64,000 bases of DNA from an uncultured Eubacteriales bacterium (GTDB lineage: Bacteria > Bacillota > Clostridia > Christensenellales > Christensenellaceae), in NCBI GenBank assembly GCA_948468985.1, contig CAOKKG010000001.1, positions 1 through 64,000 of the forward strand, given 5' to 3'. The position numbers were made by a program, and so were the translations under genes. This document shows positions 41,002 through 49,029 of this stretch, in pieces (position 1 is the stretch's first letter; every line of letters begins with the position of its first letter). Under the pieces are notes generated by a model that worked only from the letters and a program-made list of their open reading frames with translations, made no database searches and was not told the origin of the DNA.

Positions 41002-41030
41002 TTGCTTTTCCATCACAAAAAGTTTATAAT
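41002..41030 (+). promoter_or_regulatory. corA promoter
   Basis: TTGCTT, 17-bp spacer, TATAAT, leaving a transcribed leader of about 150 nt before corA. Confidence 0.7.
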
Positions 41031-41062
41031 TTTTATGGATGCTCCCCGGGAGCAAAGTTTGT

Positions 41063-41152
41063 ATGGATGAGGTAGAAGATTTGGATACAGACCCTTTGTG
41101 TAAAGCAAACGATTCTCTTTTGGCAAATTTGACAACGCAAAGCGGACTGTGA
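41063..41152 (+). CDS. Putative acidic leader peptide upstream of corA
   Basis: A 29-codon ORF with an ATG, GGGAGC about 10 bases upstream, and an uninterrupted frame to TGA. The product begins MDEVEDLDTDPL, seven of its first eleven residues being Asp or Glu, followed by KANDSLLANLTTQSGL. Its ribosome site lies in a GCTCC/GGAGC hairpin (41041-41053). Its stop codon lies 8 bases before another hairpin that covers the corA start region. Short acidic/proline peptides ahead of Mg transporters (MgtL type) are known to sense low Mg2+ by ribosome destabilisation. That role here is inference from composition and position. Confidence 0.5.
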   Translation: MDEVEDLDTDPLCKANDSLLANLTTQSGL

Positions 41153-41160
41153 CAAGACCG

Positions 41161-41179
41161 CCCGCTTTGAGAAAGCGGG
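41161..41179 (+). promoter_or_regulatory. Hairpin covering the corA ribosome site
   Basis: CCCGCTTT-GAG-AAAGCGGG, 8-bp perfect stem. Its 3' arm contains the only purine-rich ribosome-site candidate (AAAGCGGG), 6 bases before the corA TTG. There is no T-run, so translational rather than transcriptional control is suggested. Confidence 0.55.
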
Positions 41180-41185
41180 TGTAGC

Positions 41186-42121
41186 TTGATCAAAATTCTT
41201 TCGACAACAACGGGAACCATGCGGGGACTTTCCAAGATTGAGCCGGGTGCGTGGATCCATCTGGGCGACCCTTCGGGGACGGAGATCGACGCGGTATCGG
41301 CCGAGCTCGGCATCGATGCGGAGCTTTTGCGGGCGCCGCTCGACGAAGAGGAATCCGCCCGCATCGACTATGAGGACGGTGTCAACACGATCATCGTGGA
41401 CATCCCACACATCGTCCCCACAAACGATGGCTTTTCATATGAAACAATCCCGCTCGGCGTATTTTTGACGCCGGAAAACATCATCACCGTCTGCCTGGAA
41501 GAGACCGCCTTGGCAGAGGATTTCTGGAGCAACCGTGTCCGCGACTTTGACACGGCGAAAAAGACGCGCTTTTTATTGCAATTGCTCTACCGCAACGCGA
41601 CCAAGTACCTGCGGTACCTGCGCATGATCGACAAGGCGTCCGATCGGCTGGAAAACAGGCTGCACAAATCCATGCGCAACCGGGAGCTCATCCAGATGCT
41701 GCGCCTCAGCAAATCACTCGTCTATTTTTCCACCTCCCTCAAGGCCAATGAGGTGATTCTGGAAAAAATCATGCGCAGCCATAATATACTAAAATACGAA
41801 GAAGATTCCGATCTTCTGGAAGATGTCATCATCGAGAACAAACAGGCCATCGAAATGGCTGGCATCTATATGGAGATCCTCTCCGGGACGATGGACGCGT
41901 TTGCCTCCCTCGTTTCCAACAACCTGAATATCGTCACGAAATTCCTCGCCTCAATGACTATCGTCATGGCGATTCCCTCCATCTTTTCCGGGTTTTGGGG
42001 CATGAATTTCGCCTCCATGCCGTTCCTCAACAATCCCTGGGGGTTCTACATCGTCCTCGGGATCTCGCTTGTAGCAACGGCGGTGGTGACCGCGATCTTC
42101 TGGAAGAAAAAAATGTTCTGA
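41186..42121 (+). CDS. corA: CorA-family magnesium/divalent cation transporter, TTG start
   Basis: A 311-residue transporter: long cytosolic N-terminal domain (GAWIHLGDPSGTEI, LDEEESARIDYEDG), a long helix, and two C-terminal membrane segments. The signature GMN is at residues 272-274 (FWGMNF), followed by WGFYIVLG and a basic tail. TTG start chosen because the family N-terminus (IKILSTT) begins there; an ATG 33 bp later would cut it off. It imports Mg2+ (or Co2+/Ni2+) down the membrane potential. The leader peptide and hairpin upstream suggest translational control. No M-box riboswitch is seen. Confidence 0.92.
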   Translation: MIKILSTTTGTMRGLSKIEPGAWIHLGDPSGTEIDAVSAELGIDAELLRAPLDEEESARIDYEDGVNTIIVDIPHIVPTNDGFSYETIPLGVFLTPENIITVCLEETALAEDFWSNRVRDFDTAKKTRFLLQLLYRNATKYLRYLRMIDKASDRLENRLHKSMRNRELIQMLRLSKSLVYFSTSLKANEVILEKIMRSHNILKYEEDSDLLEDVIIENKQAIEMAGIYMEILSGTMDAFASLVSNNLNIVTKFLASMTIVMAIPSIFSGFWGMNFASMPFLNNPWGFYIVLGISLVATAVVTAIFWKKKMF

Positions 42122-42187
42122 GCTCTCAGCGTTCGGAACGACCTTCGGGCCCCGCGGCCCAATTTGTAAAGGAGTACCCCTACCCCG

Positions 42188-43483
42188 ATGGAAGAAAAAT
42201 TTGTCATTCACGGCGGAAAACCCCTGCGCGGCGAAGTCTGCGTCGGCGGTGCCAAAAACGCAGCCGTTGCCATTCTCCCGGCGACGCTCCTGGCTTCCGA
42301 TGTCTTTACCATTGAAAATGTCCCGCACATTGACGATGTCATCATTTTATTAAACATTCTAAACCGCCTCGGCGCGAAGATTCAATTCCGGGATCGCACG
42401 ACCGTCGTGATTGACACGCGCCCTGTTTCGCACGGCGATGTCCGCATCAGCTTGGCGCGGCGGCTGCGCGCTTCCTACTATTTTGTGGGCGCGCTGCTCG
42501 GCCGCTTCAAGGACACCGGCGTATACCTCCCCGGCGGCTGCGACATTGGGAGCCGCCCGATCGACCTGCACATCAAGGGCCTGACCGCGCTCGGCGCGGA
42601 GGTCGACACCGACTATGGTGTGTTTCATGCCAAGGCTGACCGCCTGACCGGATGTGAGATCTATTTCGACCAGGTGTCCGTGGGCGCGACCATCAACATC
42701 ATGCTCTCGGCTGTGCTCGCCGAAGGGAACACCACGCTCATCAATGCGGCCAAGGAACCGCATGTCGTCGATGTTGCCAACTTCCTAAACCAGATGGGCG
42801 CGCGCATCCGCGGCGTCGGGACGGACACCATCCGCATCCGTGGCGTCGAGCGGCTGCACGGATGCAATTACAGCATCATCCCTGATCAGATTGAGGCGGG
42901 CACGCTCATGATCGCCGCCGCAGCCACCAAGGGCGATGTGCTTGTCAAAAACATCGTCCCCATGCACATGGACGCGCTCACCGCCAAGATGCTTGAGATG
43001 GGCGCGGAGATTGAGGAATTGGACGACGCCATCCGCGTGCGCGCGCCGAAGCGCCTGTACGCCGCCAACATCAAAACCTATCCCTACCCCGGCTTCCCGA
43101 CCGATTTGCAGCAGCCGGCAACCGTCCTTTTGAGTACGGCCGAGGGCACAAGCGTCATCGTGGAAAACATCTTCGAAGCACGGTTCAAACATATCGACGA
43201 GATCCGCCGGATGGGCGCACAGGTGACGATCGACGACCGCATCGCCGTCGTGCGCGGGGTAGAGCGCCTAACAGGCGCGCAGGTCAAGGCCAGTGACCTC
43301 CGGGCGGGTGCGGCGCTCATCATCGCCGGGCTCATGGCCGAGGGCACGACCGAGATCTATAACATCAAATATGTCGATCGTGGCTATGACCATATCGAGG
43401 ATAAGCTCATCGCGCTCGGGGCAGAAATTTCCCGTGTCCCTGTGGAGGACGAACCGATCGAACTGGATTTGGATTTCCAATAA
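42188..43483 (+). CDS. murA: UDP-N-acetylglucosamine 1-carboxyvinyltransferase
   Basis: A 431-residue enzyme of the first committed step of peptidoglycan synthesis, adding enolpyruvate from PEP to UDP-GlcNAc. Substrate-binding GGAKNAA (Lys23, Asn24), catalytic cysteine in PGGCDIGSRP (Cys118; the fosfomycin target is present), and DYGVFHAKAD and YPGFPTDLQQP are clear. AAAGGAG ribosome site. Firmicutes often have two MurA paralogues; which one this is cannot be told. Confidence 0.95.
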   Translation: MEEKFVIHGGKPLRGEVCVGGAKNAAVAILPATLLASDVFTIENVPHIDDVIILLNILNRLGAKIQFRDRTTVVIDTRPVSHGDVRISLARRLRASYYFVGALLGRFKDTGVYLPGGCDIGSRPIDLHIKGLTALGAEVDTDYGVFHAKADRLTGCEIYFDQVSVGATINIMLSAVLAEGNTTLINAAKEPHVVDVANFLNQMGARIRGVGTDTIRIRGVERLHGCNYSIIPDQIEAGTLMIAAAATKGDVLVKNIVPMHMDALTAKMLEMGAEIEELDDAIRVRAPKRLYAANIKTYPYPGFPTDLQQPATVLLSTAEGTSVIVENIFEARFKHIDEIRRMGAQVTIDDRIAVVRGVERLTGAQVKASDLRAGAALIIAGLMAEGTTEIYNIKYVDRGYDHIEDKLIALGAEISRVPVEDEPIELDLDFQ

Positions 43484-43505
43484 TCTTTATTTTGAGGTAT
43501 ACATC

Positions 43506-44066
43506 ATGCATTCCTACTATACACTGCAAGTGGCCGGGCTGGAGCGCGATCTGCTCGTCTGCCCGCTCAATGAATCCTTGAGTATCGCCGCCTTCATCCT
43601 GTTTGGCGATGTAGAGCTCACAACCTGCTGCGCGGCAGAGCTTCTAAAGATCGCCCCGGAACATGACATCCTCATCACGGCGGAGTCCAAGGGCATCCCC
43701 CTCGCGCACGAAATGGCGCGGCAGAGCGGCGTCAACGAATATGTCGTGGCGCGCAAGGGCCTTAAGGTCTATATGCCCAACCCCATCTCGGTTGAGGTAC
43801 AGTCCATTACGACCAAGAATGTGCAGACGCTCTACCTCGGCGACCGCGAGACGAAGCTGCTGGCCGGCCGCCGTGTGCTCATCGTGGACGATGTCATCAG
43901 CACCGGCGAATCCCTAAAGGCGCTGGAAGCTCTCGTGGAAAAGGCGGGCGGACAGATCGTGGGCCGCATGGCTGTCCTGGCCGAAGGCGATGCCGCAAAG
44001 CGCACGGATATTCAATTCCTTGCCCCGCTGCCCATGTTGGACGGAGAGGGCAATCCGCTCGCATAA
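43506..44066 (+). CDS. Phosphoribosyltransferase family protein (adenine PRTase-like)
   Basis: A 186-residue type I PRTase. PRPP motif VLIVDDVISTGES (about 123-135), flexible-loop region RKGLKVYMPNP, and an N-terminal AESKGIPLAHEMARQ as in adenine/xanthine PRTases and the PurR-like group. It salvages a purine base with PRPP, or acts as a purine sensor. It starts 22 bp after murA and is probably co-transcribed. GAGG ribosome site. Confidence 0.85.
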   Translation: MHSYYTLQVAGLERDLLVCPLNESLSIAAFILFGDVELTTCCAAELLKIAPEHDILITAESKGIPLAHEMARQSGVNEYVVARKGLKVYMPNPISVEVQSITTKNVQTLYLGDRETKLLAGRRVLIVDDVISTGESLKALEALVEKAGGQIVGRMAVLAEGDAAKRTDIQFLAPLPMLDGEGNPLA

Positions 44067-44091
44067 GGCGCGGACAAGCCGGTTTTCGCAC

Positions 44092-44132
44092 AAAAAAGCA
44101 CGGAACCAAACGAAGGTTCCGTGCTTTTTTTG
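44092..44132. terminator. Bidirectional terminator
   Basis: AAAAAAGCACGGAACC / GGTTCCGTGCTTTTTT hairpin between converging operons. Confidence 0.9.
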
Positions 44133-44137
44133 TGTGT

Positions 44138-44938
44138 TTAGGAGGCGTACAGCCTGCCCACGAGCCAGTTGCACAGCCGCGCCGGCAGCAGCTTTGCGAG
44201 GCAGGTGAACACCCGGTATTTCCCGCCGATGGTATACAGCGGCCGCGGGTGCTTGCGCGCCACGGCCCGGCAGATGCATTTTGCCACATAGTCCGGGCTC
44301 ATGCCGCCCTGTTCGTCCCGTTCCATGCCCTCGACGGAGCGTTCCAACACGCCGGCATAGGGGGAGCCCGGCTTGGCCGCCCCCTTTTCGCGCGCTGCAG
44401 TGAAGCCCGTCCGCACATCGCCCGGCATGACAGCCAGCACACGGATGCCGAAGGACCGCACCTCGTTGGCAAGCGCGAGGCTCAGGGAATTGACCGCCGC
44501 CTTGCTCGCCGAGTAGAACGCCTGAAAGGGGATGGGGATCGTCCCCGCCACTGAGCTCACCGCCGTGATGCAGCCGCCGCCCTGCGCACGCATATAGGGG
44601 ATGACCGCCCGCGCGCAGTGAAAGAACCCGAAGAAGTTGACATCCATCTGCCGCTTGGCGTCCGCGGGGAGCGTGTCCTCCACCGGACCGGAGATGCCAA
44701 AGCCCGCGTTGCTCACCAACAGGTCGATCCGCCCCTCCGCCGCATAGACCTGCGCAACGAGCCTCTCTACCGCCTGCGCATCGCAGACATCCGCCGCCAG
44801 GCCATGCATCCAGGCTTCCTCCCGCGGATGCCGGGAGAGCCCATAGACGCGGTATCCCGCCGCCGCCAGGCGCTTGGCGGTGGCATAGCCGATTCCACCG
44901 GAAGCGCCCGTCACGATGGCAACCCTTTGCTCAGGCAT
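44138..44938 (-). CDS. Short-chain dehydrogenase/reductase (candidate 3-keto-acyl-amine reductase)
   Basis: A 266-residue SDR. Cofactor site TGASGGIG (10-17), NAG (77-79), catalytic Ser 128/129 and the Y142-SAS-K146 pair. The C-terminal region (SVEGMERDEQGGMSPDYVAKCICRAV, LLPARLCNWLVGRLY) includes a hydrophobic tail often seen in lipid-acting SDRs. Its ATG lies inside the end of the upstream alpha-oxoamine synthase gene (8-bp overlap). The partner would make a 2-amino-3-ketone, which this enzyme could reduce to the amino alcohol. That step is inference. Confidence 0.82.
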   Translation of the reverse strand: MPEQRVAIVTGASGGIGYATAKRLAAAGYRVYGLSRHPREEAWMHGLAADVCDAQAVERLVAQVYAAEGRIDLLVSNAGFGISGPVEDTLPADAKRQMDVNFFGFFHCARAVIPYMRAQGGGCITAVSSVAGTIPIPFQAFYSASKAAVNSLSLALANEVRSFGIRVLAVMPGDVRTGFTAAREKGAAKPGSPYAGVLERSVEGMERDEQGGMSPDYVAKCICRAVARKHPRPLYTIGGKYRVFTCLAKLLPARLCNWLVGRLYAS

Positions 44939-46127
44939 TCTCCGCAAGCACCCTTTCCAGAATGTCCAGCGCCTCATCCAGCAGCGCCGTAGTGTGCGTC
45001 GCCATATAGCTGGTACGCAGCAGGCATTCATGTTCCGGTGTCGCCGGAGGCAGCACATTGTTGACATATACCCCTTCGTCGTACAACCGCTTGGCCGTGT
45101 GGAAGGTCTCCATCGGTTCATAGGTATAGATCGGGATGATGGGGGTCGCACAGGGCGTGGGCAGCGGCGTCTGGCTTTCCCGGATGGAAATGCCCCGCTT
45201 GGTTAGGCCATCGCGCATATAGGTCGACAGGTCGGCCAGCCGCGTGACAAGCTCCGGCGCCTCCTTCAGCACATGCAGCGCCTCGAGCGCACTTGCACAG
45301 TTTGCCGGCGGGATGGACGCGCTGAAGATGAACGGCCGGGAGGTATGGCGCACATAATCCGCCACCCGTTTACTTGTGGCCATATACCCACCGAGGCTGG
45401 CCAGCGACTTGCTGAAGGTGCCCATGATGATGTCCACCTCATCCGTCAATCCAAAATAATCCGCCGTCCCACGACCGCCGTTGCCCAACACGCCGAGACC
45501 ATGCGCATCGTCCACCATGACTTTCGCACCGTACTGCTTTGCAAGCCGGACAATCTCCGGCAGGTTCGCGATATCGCCGCCCATGCTGAACACGCCGTCT
45601 GTCACGATGAGGATACCCGCCGTGTCCGGCACCTTTTGAAGCTGTCGTTCCAGATCCTGCATATCGTTGTGACGATACCGCAGCATCTTGCCATAGGACA
45701 GCCGGCACCCGTCATAGATGCTCGCATGGTTTTCCCGGTCGCAGATCACATAGTCGTTCCGCCCGACGACGGCGCTGATGATGCCGAGATTGGACTGGAA
45801 TCCAGTCGAAAAGGTCACGGCCGCCTCCATCCCGACGAATTCCGCAAGCTCTTCCTCCAGCTGCACATGCATATCCAGCGTCCCGTTCAAAAACCGCGAA
45901 CCCGAGCACCCCGTGCCGTATTTTTCCAGCGCCTTGATGCCCGCCTCGATCACGCGTTCGTTGGTCGTGAGACCCAGGTAGTTGTTGGAGCCGAGCATGA
46001 TGCGCCGCTTGCCCTCCATGATGACCTCCGGCCCCTGCCGCGATTGCAATTCGTGGAAGTAGGGGTAGATGTTCGCTTCCCGCACCTGTTCCAAAAGCGG
46101 GATGTCCATTTTTGCAAAAAGATCCAT
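44931..46127 (-). CDS. Alpha-oxoamine synthase, serine palmitoyltransferase-like
   Basis: A 398-residue PLP enzyme of the KBL/BioF/SPT family that condenses an amino acid with an acyl-CoA. His134 (ENHAS) stacks on PLP; Asp207-x-His209 and Lys240 (GTFSKSLASLGG) form the PLP site. Blocks such as YGTGCSGSRFLNGTLDMH, GVFSMGGDIANLPEIVRL and DAHGLGVLGNGGRGT match, from memory, bacterial serine palmitoyltransferases of Bacteroides closely. Glycine C-acetyltransferase and 8-amino-7-oxononanoate synthase remain possible. There is no threonine dehydrogenase or biotin gene nearby; instead an overlapping SDR follows. AGGAGG ribosome site 7 bases upstream. Confidence 0.82.
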   Translation of the reverse strand: MDLFAKMDIPLLEQVREANIYPYFHELQSRQGPEVIMEGKRRIMLGSNNYLGLTTNERVIEAGIKALEKYGTGCSGSRFLNGTLDMHVQLEEELAEFVGMEAAVTFSTGFQSNLGIISAVVGRNDYVICDRENHASIYDGCRLSYGKMLRYRHNDMQDLERQLQKVPDTAGILIVTDGVFSMGGDIANLPEIVRLAKQYGAKVMVDDAHGLGVLGNGGRGTADYFGLTDEVDIIMGTFSKSLASLGGYMATSKRVADYVRHTSRPFIFSASIPPANCASALEALHVLKEAPELVTRLADLSTYMRDGLTKRGISIRESQTPLPTPCATPIIPIYTYEPMETFHTAKRLYDEGVYVNNVLPPATPEHECLLRTSYMATHTTALLDEALDILERVLAENA

Positions 46128-46193
46128 TAATAATTCCTCCTGACAAAAAACGATAAAATAGAAAAAATACCTTTGCCGCTTTGCGACCCTTTC

Positions 46194-46222
46194 ATTTTAC
46201 CAGATTTCCTCCGCCCGCTCAA
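46194..46222 (-). promoter_or_regulatory. Alpha-oxoamine synthase operon promoter
   Basis: TTGAGC, 17-bp spacer, TAAAAT on the minus strand. Confidence 0.6.
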
Positions 46223-46267
46223 TCGCGGAAACCCCGCCCGTGTAAAACTTTCAAGAATTTTCGGAAC

Positions 46268-46298
46268 AAAAAAGGAAAGGCAGCCTGCCTTTCCTTTT
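46268..46298 (-). terminator. Terminator after the lipoprotein gene
   Basis: AAAAGGAAAGGCAG/CTGCCTTTCCTTTT palindrome, bidirectional. Confidence 0.88.
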
Positions 46299-46311
46299 GT
46301 TGCCGGCCTTG

Positions 46312-47217
46312 TTATGCCTCCACTTCGCGCCGCAGCGTCACCACCGTCACTTCGGACGGATAGGAGGTCGCCCAGTTCATGTCATAGGGTACCTCCGTCA
46401 AGGTGATCGTGTCCGCTTCCGCGTCATATTCCATCGAGATCATGGAATACGCGCCCTTGAGCGGCGTAAAGAGGAAGTCCTTGTATTCCTCGTTCTTGAT
46501 CAGGATCATCGGGTCCAATTCCCCCATCGTATCCGTCACATGATAAAACCCGGTCACTTTCTGCTTGTTGACGGACTTCATGCCTATGCTGTTCTTGCGG
46601 TATCCCTCGCCCTCCAAAACGGAATAGCTCGCCTGCACGGAAATGTTCGCATTGGCGACCCAATCGCAGTCGGAATATTCGGATTCGCCGATCGAATATG
46701 GCGCGGCGATCGTGCAGGTAACCGTGCCGCTCAGCATCTGATCCTCATAGTATTCCGAATAGTCCGGGCTGCCGCTCACCGACGCCGTCCATGTCCCGCT
46801 CGCCCGGGAAAGCATCGTGATCGCCAATTGGTACTTCTCGCTCTGCGCAAAGCCGGGCTCCAGTTCCAAAAAGGCACTCTCCGCCACGGAAAAATCCCCT
46901 CGTTGGAAGCTCTCCACCGCGCGCACATAGGCGAGGTTCTGCCTCGCGTGCGCAAGGACGGCCGCCGCATTCTTATACTTCCCCGCCCGCTCCAGAAGCT
47001 CGATCGCCGCTTCCAGCGTGTCAGCGTCCATGGTATAGACCTCGTCCTCGACCGCCGCCTTTGCCGGGATGGTCTCGCCCTCCTCAGTCTCGACCTCGAT
47101 AAGCCCCAACAGCTGCATCGCCTCAGTATACGGCTTGCGCCCGGCGCACCCACAAAGCGAGCACAGCAGCAGGAGCATCACGCACAGCGCGCAGATCTTC
47201 CGTTCAATTTTTCGCAT
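46312..47217 (-). CDS. Hypothetical lipoprotein
   Basis: A 301-residue exported lipoprotein: basic MRKIERK, hydrophobic core, lipobox SLCGC (Cys ~24). Residues ~60-115 look like a TPR-type helical repeat pair (LLERAGKYKNAAAVLAHAR, AESAFLELEPGFAQSEKY). The remainder is a beta-rich domain with no recognised family. It overlaps the end of the upstream two-helix membrane protein by 14 bp, so the two are made together. The regulator site at 47631-47652 controls the pair. Confidence 0.7.
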   Translation of the reverse strand: MRKIERKICALCVMLLLLCSLCGCAGRKPYTEAMQLLGLIEVETEEGETIPAKAAVEDEVYTMDADTLEAAIELLERAGKYKNAAAVLAHARQNLAYVRAVESFQRGDFSVAESAFLELEPGFAQSEKYQLAITMLSRASGTWTASVSGSPDYSEYYEDQMLSGTVTCTIAAPYSIGESEYSDCDWVANANISVQASYSVLEGEGYRKNSIGMKSVNKQKVTGFYHVTDTMGELDPMILIKNEEYKDFLFTPLKGAYSMISMEYDAEADTITLTEVPYDMNWATSYPSEVTVVTLRREVEA

Positions 47218-47578
47218 CGGCTGCCTGCGCTTTCTGCGGCGCTGCCGCTGCCTTTTCCGATGCCTGCGGGACAATCACCTTCTTTTTCGGGGGAAGGGCG
47301 GTGAGCCCCGCGCCGTTCCCGCAGATCGTCAAAAGTCCCGTCGCCAGCAGCAGATACCCGATGCCCATGCGCACCAGCTCCGCCAGCCGCCGCACATTGT
47401 TGGCCGTGCCGGCTGCCGCCCGGTATACCTCCGTATAGAAATCCGCGCCGAACGCGATGCTACTGTCCCGCGTCGCCCCGACATTTTGCCCAAACATCGC
47501 AATCCCAAAAATCACGACAACCACGCCCACGAGCATCCCCGCGAGCCGCCACGCATTCTTCCGAAACCAAGTACCCAT
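47204..47578 (-). CDS. Small membrane protein with two predicted helices
   Basis: A 124-residue protein: helix 1 LAGMLVGVVVVIFGIAMFG (about 13-31), an external loop, helix 2 MGIGYLLLATGLLTICG (about 70-87), and a charged Ala/Lys/Gln-rich cytosolic tail. No family recognised. GAGGAGTAGAG ribosome site. First of a two-gene operon with the lipoprotein; its promoter contains a 22-bp perfect palindrome. A joint envelope role is likely but unproven. Confidence 0.7.
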   Translation of the reverse strand: MGTWFRKNAWRLAGMLVGVVVVIFGIAMFGQNVGATRDSSIAFGADFYTEVYRAAAGTANNVRRLAELVRMGIGYLLLATGLLTICGNGAGLTALPPKKKVIVPQASEKAAAAPQKAQAADAKN

Positions 47579-47628
47579 TTTTCTCTACTCCTCTCAAAAA
47601 GTTCCACGAAATTTGTCGCGTTATCTCT

Positions 47629-47657
47629 AGTTTAGTAAATATATTTACTAAAGTCAA
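47629..47657 (-). promoter_or_regulatory. Promoter containing a 22-bp perfect palindrome
   Basis: TTGACT, 17-bp spacer, TAAACT on the minus strand. The perfect palindrome TTTAGTAAATAT/ATATTTACTAAA (47631-47652) fills the spacer and touches both boxes, an arrangement expected for a repressor operator. The divergent XRE regulator starts about 60 bp away. Confidence 0.72.
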
Positions 47658-47713
47658 GGAGCATCCGGCCGCCTCCATTAGAATGAAGGAAATTTGTCAT
47701 GCAGGGGGCGTCT

Positions 47714-47971
47714 ATGAAAACCTATTTTAACCGGCTTCGCGATCTTCGAGAGGACAACGACCTGACACAGACGCAGGTGGCCAGCCTGCTCGGCACCTCG
47801 CAGACCATGTATGCCCGCTATGAACGCGGCGCCAATGAATTGCCGCTTCGGCACCTGCGAGCCCTTTGCCTGTTTTACAACATCTCCGCCGACTTCCTCT
47901 TAGGCATCGTCCCCGACCCCGGCCGTCCCATTGGCAAATGTGCATCCAAAAAGGACTCCGCCCAGGGGTGA
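47714..47971 (+). CDS. XRE-family transcriptional regulator
   Basis: An 85-residue regulator that is essentially one HTH_3 domain: FNRLRDLREDNDLTQTQVAS, then TSQTMYARYERGANELPLRH and FYNISADFLLGI, with a short basic tail. An ATG 15 bp upstream also has a ribosome site (GAAGGA), so five more residues are possible. It lies divergent from the membrane protein/lipoprotein operon with the palindromic operator between them, and is the likely repressor of that operon. Confidence 0.85.
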   Translation: MKTYFNRLRDLREDNDLTQTQVASLLGTSQTMYARYERGANELPLRHLRALCLFYNISADFLLGIVPDPGRPIGKCASKKDSAQG

Positions 47972-47986
47972 AGTCCTTTTCGTTCC

Positions 47987-48931
47987 TTATTGTTTTTCCC
48001 GGAGCATCTGCTCGCGCCAGGCATAAATCGCGGCGATGTCCGCCGGGGTCGTCCGGCAGCACCCGCCCAGGATGCGTGCGCCCGCCGCGTACCACTTCGG
48101 CGCCCAGTCCGCATAGCATGGCGCGGTCTCCCGCCCGTGCCAGACCCTTTCCGCCGGGTCGTATTGCTCGCCGCTGTTGCCATAGACGACGACGGGCTTG
48201 TCCGAGGCGCGGCGGATCTCCCGGATCAGCCCCTCGATGTATTCCGGCGCAGTGCAGTTGACGCCGATCGCCTCCACCCGATCCTGCCCGTCCAAAAATT
48301 CCGCGCAGGCGGCGATGGGCGTGCCCTCGGAAATATGCGCCGCGTCCCGGCAGCTGAAGCTCATCCAGCAGGGCAGGGTGCAATCCTCCAACGCCCGCAG
48401 GATCGCCTTCGCCTCGACAAGCGATGGGATGGTCTCGCAGGCAAACAGATCCGCCCCCGCCTCCTCCAAAAGGTGCAGGCGCTCCGCATGAAAGGCGGCA
48501 AGTTCCTCCTCCGAGATGCCGTAATCGCCGCGGTATTCCGACCCGTCGGCCAGATATGCACCATAGGGGCCGACGGACGCCGCTGCGATCGGCCGCGGCC
48601 GTCCGGCTGCCTTGCCCTCTGCCCGCCAATATGCCTCTCCTGCCTCCCGCAGCAGCCGTACCGAGTTGCGAATCCATTCCCGTGCCTGCGCCACGGAATA
48701 GCCGCGTGCCAAAAAGCCCGGCACGCTCGCCTGATAGCTCGCCGAAATGCCGATGTCCGCCCCCGCGCGGTAATAGTCCTCGTGGACCTGACGGATCTTT
48801 TCCGGTTCCTCCATCAACATCTTCGCCGACCAGAGGCTGTCCTGCAAATTGCACCCCCGGCGTTCCAATTCCGTCGCCAACGCGCCGTCCAGTATCAACA
48901 CACCCTGCTCTGCCAACCGTTCCCGCAGCAT
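47987..48931 (-). CDS. mmuM: Homocysteine S-methyltransferase
   Basis: A 314-residue zinc-dependent methyltransferase, using S-methylmethionine or SAM to convert homocysteine into methionine. N-terminal LILDGALATELERRGCNL, GADIGISASYQAS, GVNCTAPEYI (first zinc Cys) and C-terminal ARILGGCCRTTPADI (two zinc Cys). ATG chosen at AAAGGAGGACGGC. Links to the SAH nucleosidase and cysK at 53-55 kb through sulfur amino-acid metabolism. Confidence 0.93.
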   Translation of the reverse strand: MLRERLAEQGVLILDGALATELERRGCNLQDSLWSAKMLMEEPEKIRQVHEDYYRAGADIGISASYQASVPGFLARGYSVAQAREWIRNSVRLLREAGEAYWRAEGKAAGRPRPIAAASVGPYGAYLADGSEYRGDYGISEEELAAFHAERLHLLEEAGADLFACETIPSLVEAKAILRALEDCTLPCWMSFSCRDAAHISEGTPIAACAEFLDGQDRVEAIGVNCTAPEYIEGLIREIRRASDKPVVVYGNSGEQYDPAERVWHGRETAPCYADWAPKWYAAGARILGGCCRTTPADIAAIYAWREQMLREKQ

Positions 48932-48993
48932 GCCGTCCTCCTTTTGCACCATACATTCCGGGAAGCGCCGGCGGCGTTTCCCCGTTTTTCCAT

Positions 48994-49027
48994 AAAAAAA
49001 TGGAGCAAAGCATGCTTTGCTCCATTT
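48994..49027 (-). terminator. Terminator after tRNA-Gln
   Basis: AAATGGAGCAAAGC/GCTTTGCTCCATTT perfect palindrome, 2 bp beyond the tRNA 3' end and just upstream of the methyltransferase gene. Confidence 0.8.
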
Positions 49028-49029
49028 GG

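Noticed and set aside
41031-41185. M-box (Mg2+) riboswitch upstream of corA
   Set aside because: The conserved M-box core sequences are not present and the leader is too short. A leader peptide plus hairpin explains it better.
44931-46127. Biotin synthesis role (BioF)
   Set aside because: No bio genes are nearby, and the overlapping SDR and SPT-like blocks point elsewhere. The family call is kept general.
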